Virus record (IMG/VR): IMGVR_UViG_3300009788_000023
Span: 1 to 54,429 of that record
Origin: a virus
Reading direction: 5' to 3' (one strand)
Length of the DNA stretch: 54,429 nt
A model generated the notes under the pieces. It made no database searches. It saw nothing but the letters and a program-made list of their open reading frames with translations, and was not told the origin of the DNA. A program made the translations under genes and the position numbers. Positions 53,825 to 54,429 of this stretch are shown piece by piece. Positions within the stretch are counted from its first letter, which is position 1. Each line of letters begins with the position of its first letter.

Positions 53825-54429
53825 TTATCTTCCTACCCTATCGGAAACGTTCTGCTTGGCACCCATGGTTAACTCTGTAAGATGTAAGGATTGGAGTTCG
53901 TCCCAAACGCCGTCAACGATATCGCCAATGTCGCCTGGCGTAATCGAACCACCCGCCGCGGTCGTTGCATAAGAAACGTTCCAGATAACTACCCTGTCGC
54001 CTGCGGCAAGCGGGAATGCCGTATTTGCGTCAATAGTTATTGTAAGCGAGCCGTGGACGTAATCCGTAACCCTTCTCGGGCCACTCCAAATCACGCCAGT
54101 CGTATCGAATATTGAGCAAACGGCGTTATTGATGTCGTCATTACCAGTCAAGCCTGCTGCTACCGTAAAGACTGTATCAGGCGTTGTGACTGTGGCGATA
54201 GTCGTGTCCAGGACCTTCATATCGTCCGTTACGGCCGTAATCGTGTTGATTAGGGCTACAACATCCCCTGCGGTCTGTGCGGTGCCGTTGACTTCTTTGA
54301 CGTTAACATGAAAGCCTGTCGGATCTGCTTGAGATTGCGTTTCCCATTCATTAACAATCCCTGCCGCGGTTATTGCTGAATGTGTATTAAGCTGAGAGGC
54401 ATCAATTCGGGTAGAATCGTCAACGACGG
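53825..54429 (-). CDS. Tail/baseplate-like structural protein, C-terminal part (continues from 1-835)
   Basis: This frame is the continuation of the gene starting at 835; the boundary at 54306/1 is only the circular cut. The visible C-terminal ~130 residues (from Met at 54220) include VKVLDTTIATVTTPDTVFTVAAG and end with a charged DELQSLHLTELTMGAKQNVSDRVGR. The last 123 nt duplicate the start of the window. See the 1-835 entry for repeats. Confidence 0.85.
   Translation of the reverse strand, partial: VVDDSTRIDASQLNTHSAITAAGIVNEWETQSQADPTGFHVNVKEVNGTAQTAGDVVALINTITAVTDDMKVLDTTIATVTTPDTVFTVAAGLTGNDDINNAVCSIFDTTGVIWSGPRRVTDYVHGSLTITIDANTAFPLAAGDRVVIWNVSYATTAAGGSITPGDIGDIVDGVWDELQSLHLTELTMGAKQNVSDRVGR
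54307..54429. repeat. Terminal direct repeat, copy 2 (circular-map overlap)
   Basis: Identical to bases 1-123; see the first copy. When both are collapsed the circle is 54,306 bp and the gene across the junction reads without interruption. Confidence 0.95.

Noticed and set aside
1-54429. CRISPR array, transposon or insertion sequence
   Set aside because: No spaced identical direct repeats of CRISPR type and no transposase or IS-end inverted repeats were seen.

Overview
This window is an essentially complete phage (or prophage) genome assembled as a circle. The first 123 bases (1-123) are repeated exactly as the last 123 (54307-54429), so the unique length is 54,306 nt, and one tail gene runs unbroken across the join (835 down to 1, then 54306 down to 53825). 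Gene content and order (terminase, ~700-aa portal, scaffold, coat, gp4-like and gp10-like tail factors, very large ejection protein) point to a short-tailed, P22-like podovirus. No sheath, tape-measure or baseplate genes were recognised. The host cannot be named from the sequence. A Tat-type leader, a lipoprotein, an entericidin-like membrane protein and a signal-bearing lysozyme fit a Gram-negative host with sigma70-type promoters and strong Shine-Dalgarno use.

Layout: nearly everything is on the minus strand and is best read from high to low coordinates. (a) 53.8-45.1 kb: LamG tail protein, small terminase, large terminase split into two overlapping frames, Com-like zinc protein, portal, scaffold and major capsid protein. 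(b) 45-38 kb: a 968-aa glycine/aspartate-rich repeat protein beside the capsid gene, a promoter plus hairpin leader, and a cargo set (SAM methyltransferase, HNH nuclease, glycosyltransferase-like protein, zinc proteins). (c) 38.3-25.2 kb: an initiator-like tRNA, gp4-like adaptor, a sigma-factor-like gene, a second adaptor, gp10-like protein, two related virion proteins, and a 1749-aa ejected protein. (d) 25.2-21.3 kb: small membrane, secreted and lysine-rich peptides and zinc proteins, with a consensus promoter at 24.6 kb and an HNH nuclease at the end. (e) 21.3-20.4 kb: about 0.9 kb without genes, carrying 11-bp tandem repeats and nested inverted repeats. (f) 20-17.6 kb: early small genes behind a perfect sigma70 promoter, including a ribbon-helix-helix candidate. 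(g) 15.8-17.6 kb: the main plus-strand block, zinc-ribbon proteins and a tyrosine integrase, divergent from the leftward early promoter. (h) 15.5-3.8 kb: lysis genes, HNH-AP2 nuclease, YqaJ exonuclease plus RecT, tRNA-His, lipoprotein, C5 cytosine methyltransferase overlapped almost completely by another long frame, a ~640-nt probable structured RNA, replication and RuvC-like genes, and a small HTH protein. (i) 3.7-0 kb and 54.3-53.8 kb: tail proteins with LamG domains and a triple 31-37-residue repeat.

Working together: exonuclease, RecT and RuvC-like resolvase form a recombination module; the sigma-like and HTH proteins are candidates for late-gene control, since sigma70-type promoters were found in the early and cargo regions but not in front of the main structural operon; the integrase suggests temperate ancestry, although no CI-type repressor was recognised and the integrase lacks its first catalytic arginine. 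The observations most worth following up are the double-frame methyltransferase gene, the structured noncoding regions (7.25-7.9 kb, 10.6-10.8 kb, 20.4-21.3 kb), the phage-encoded initiator-like tRNA, the split terminase and the sigma factor inside the head-tail operon. All calls come from reading the sequence; no database search was run.
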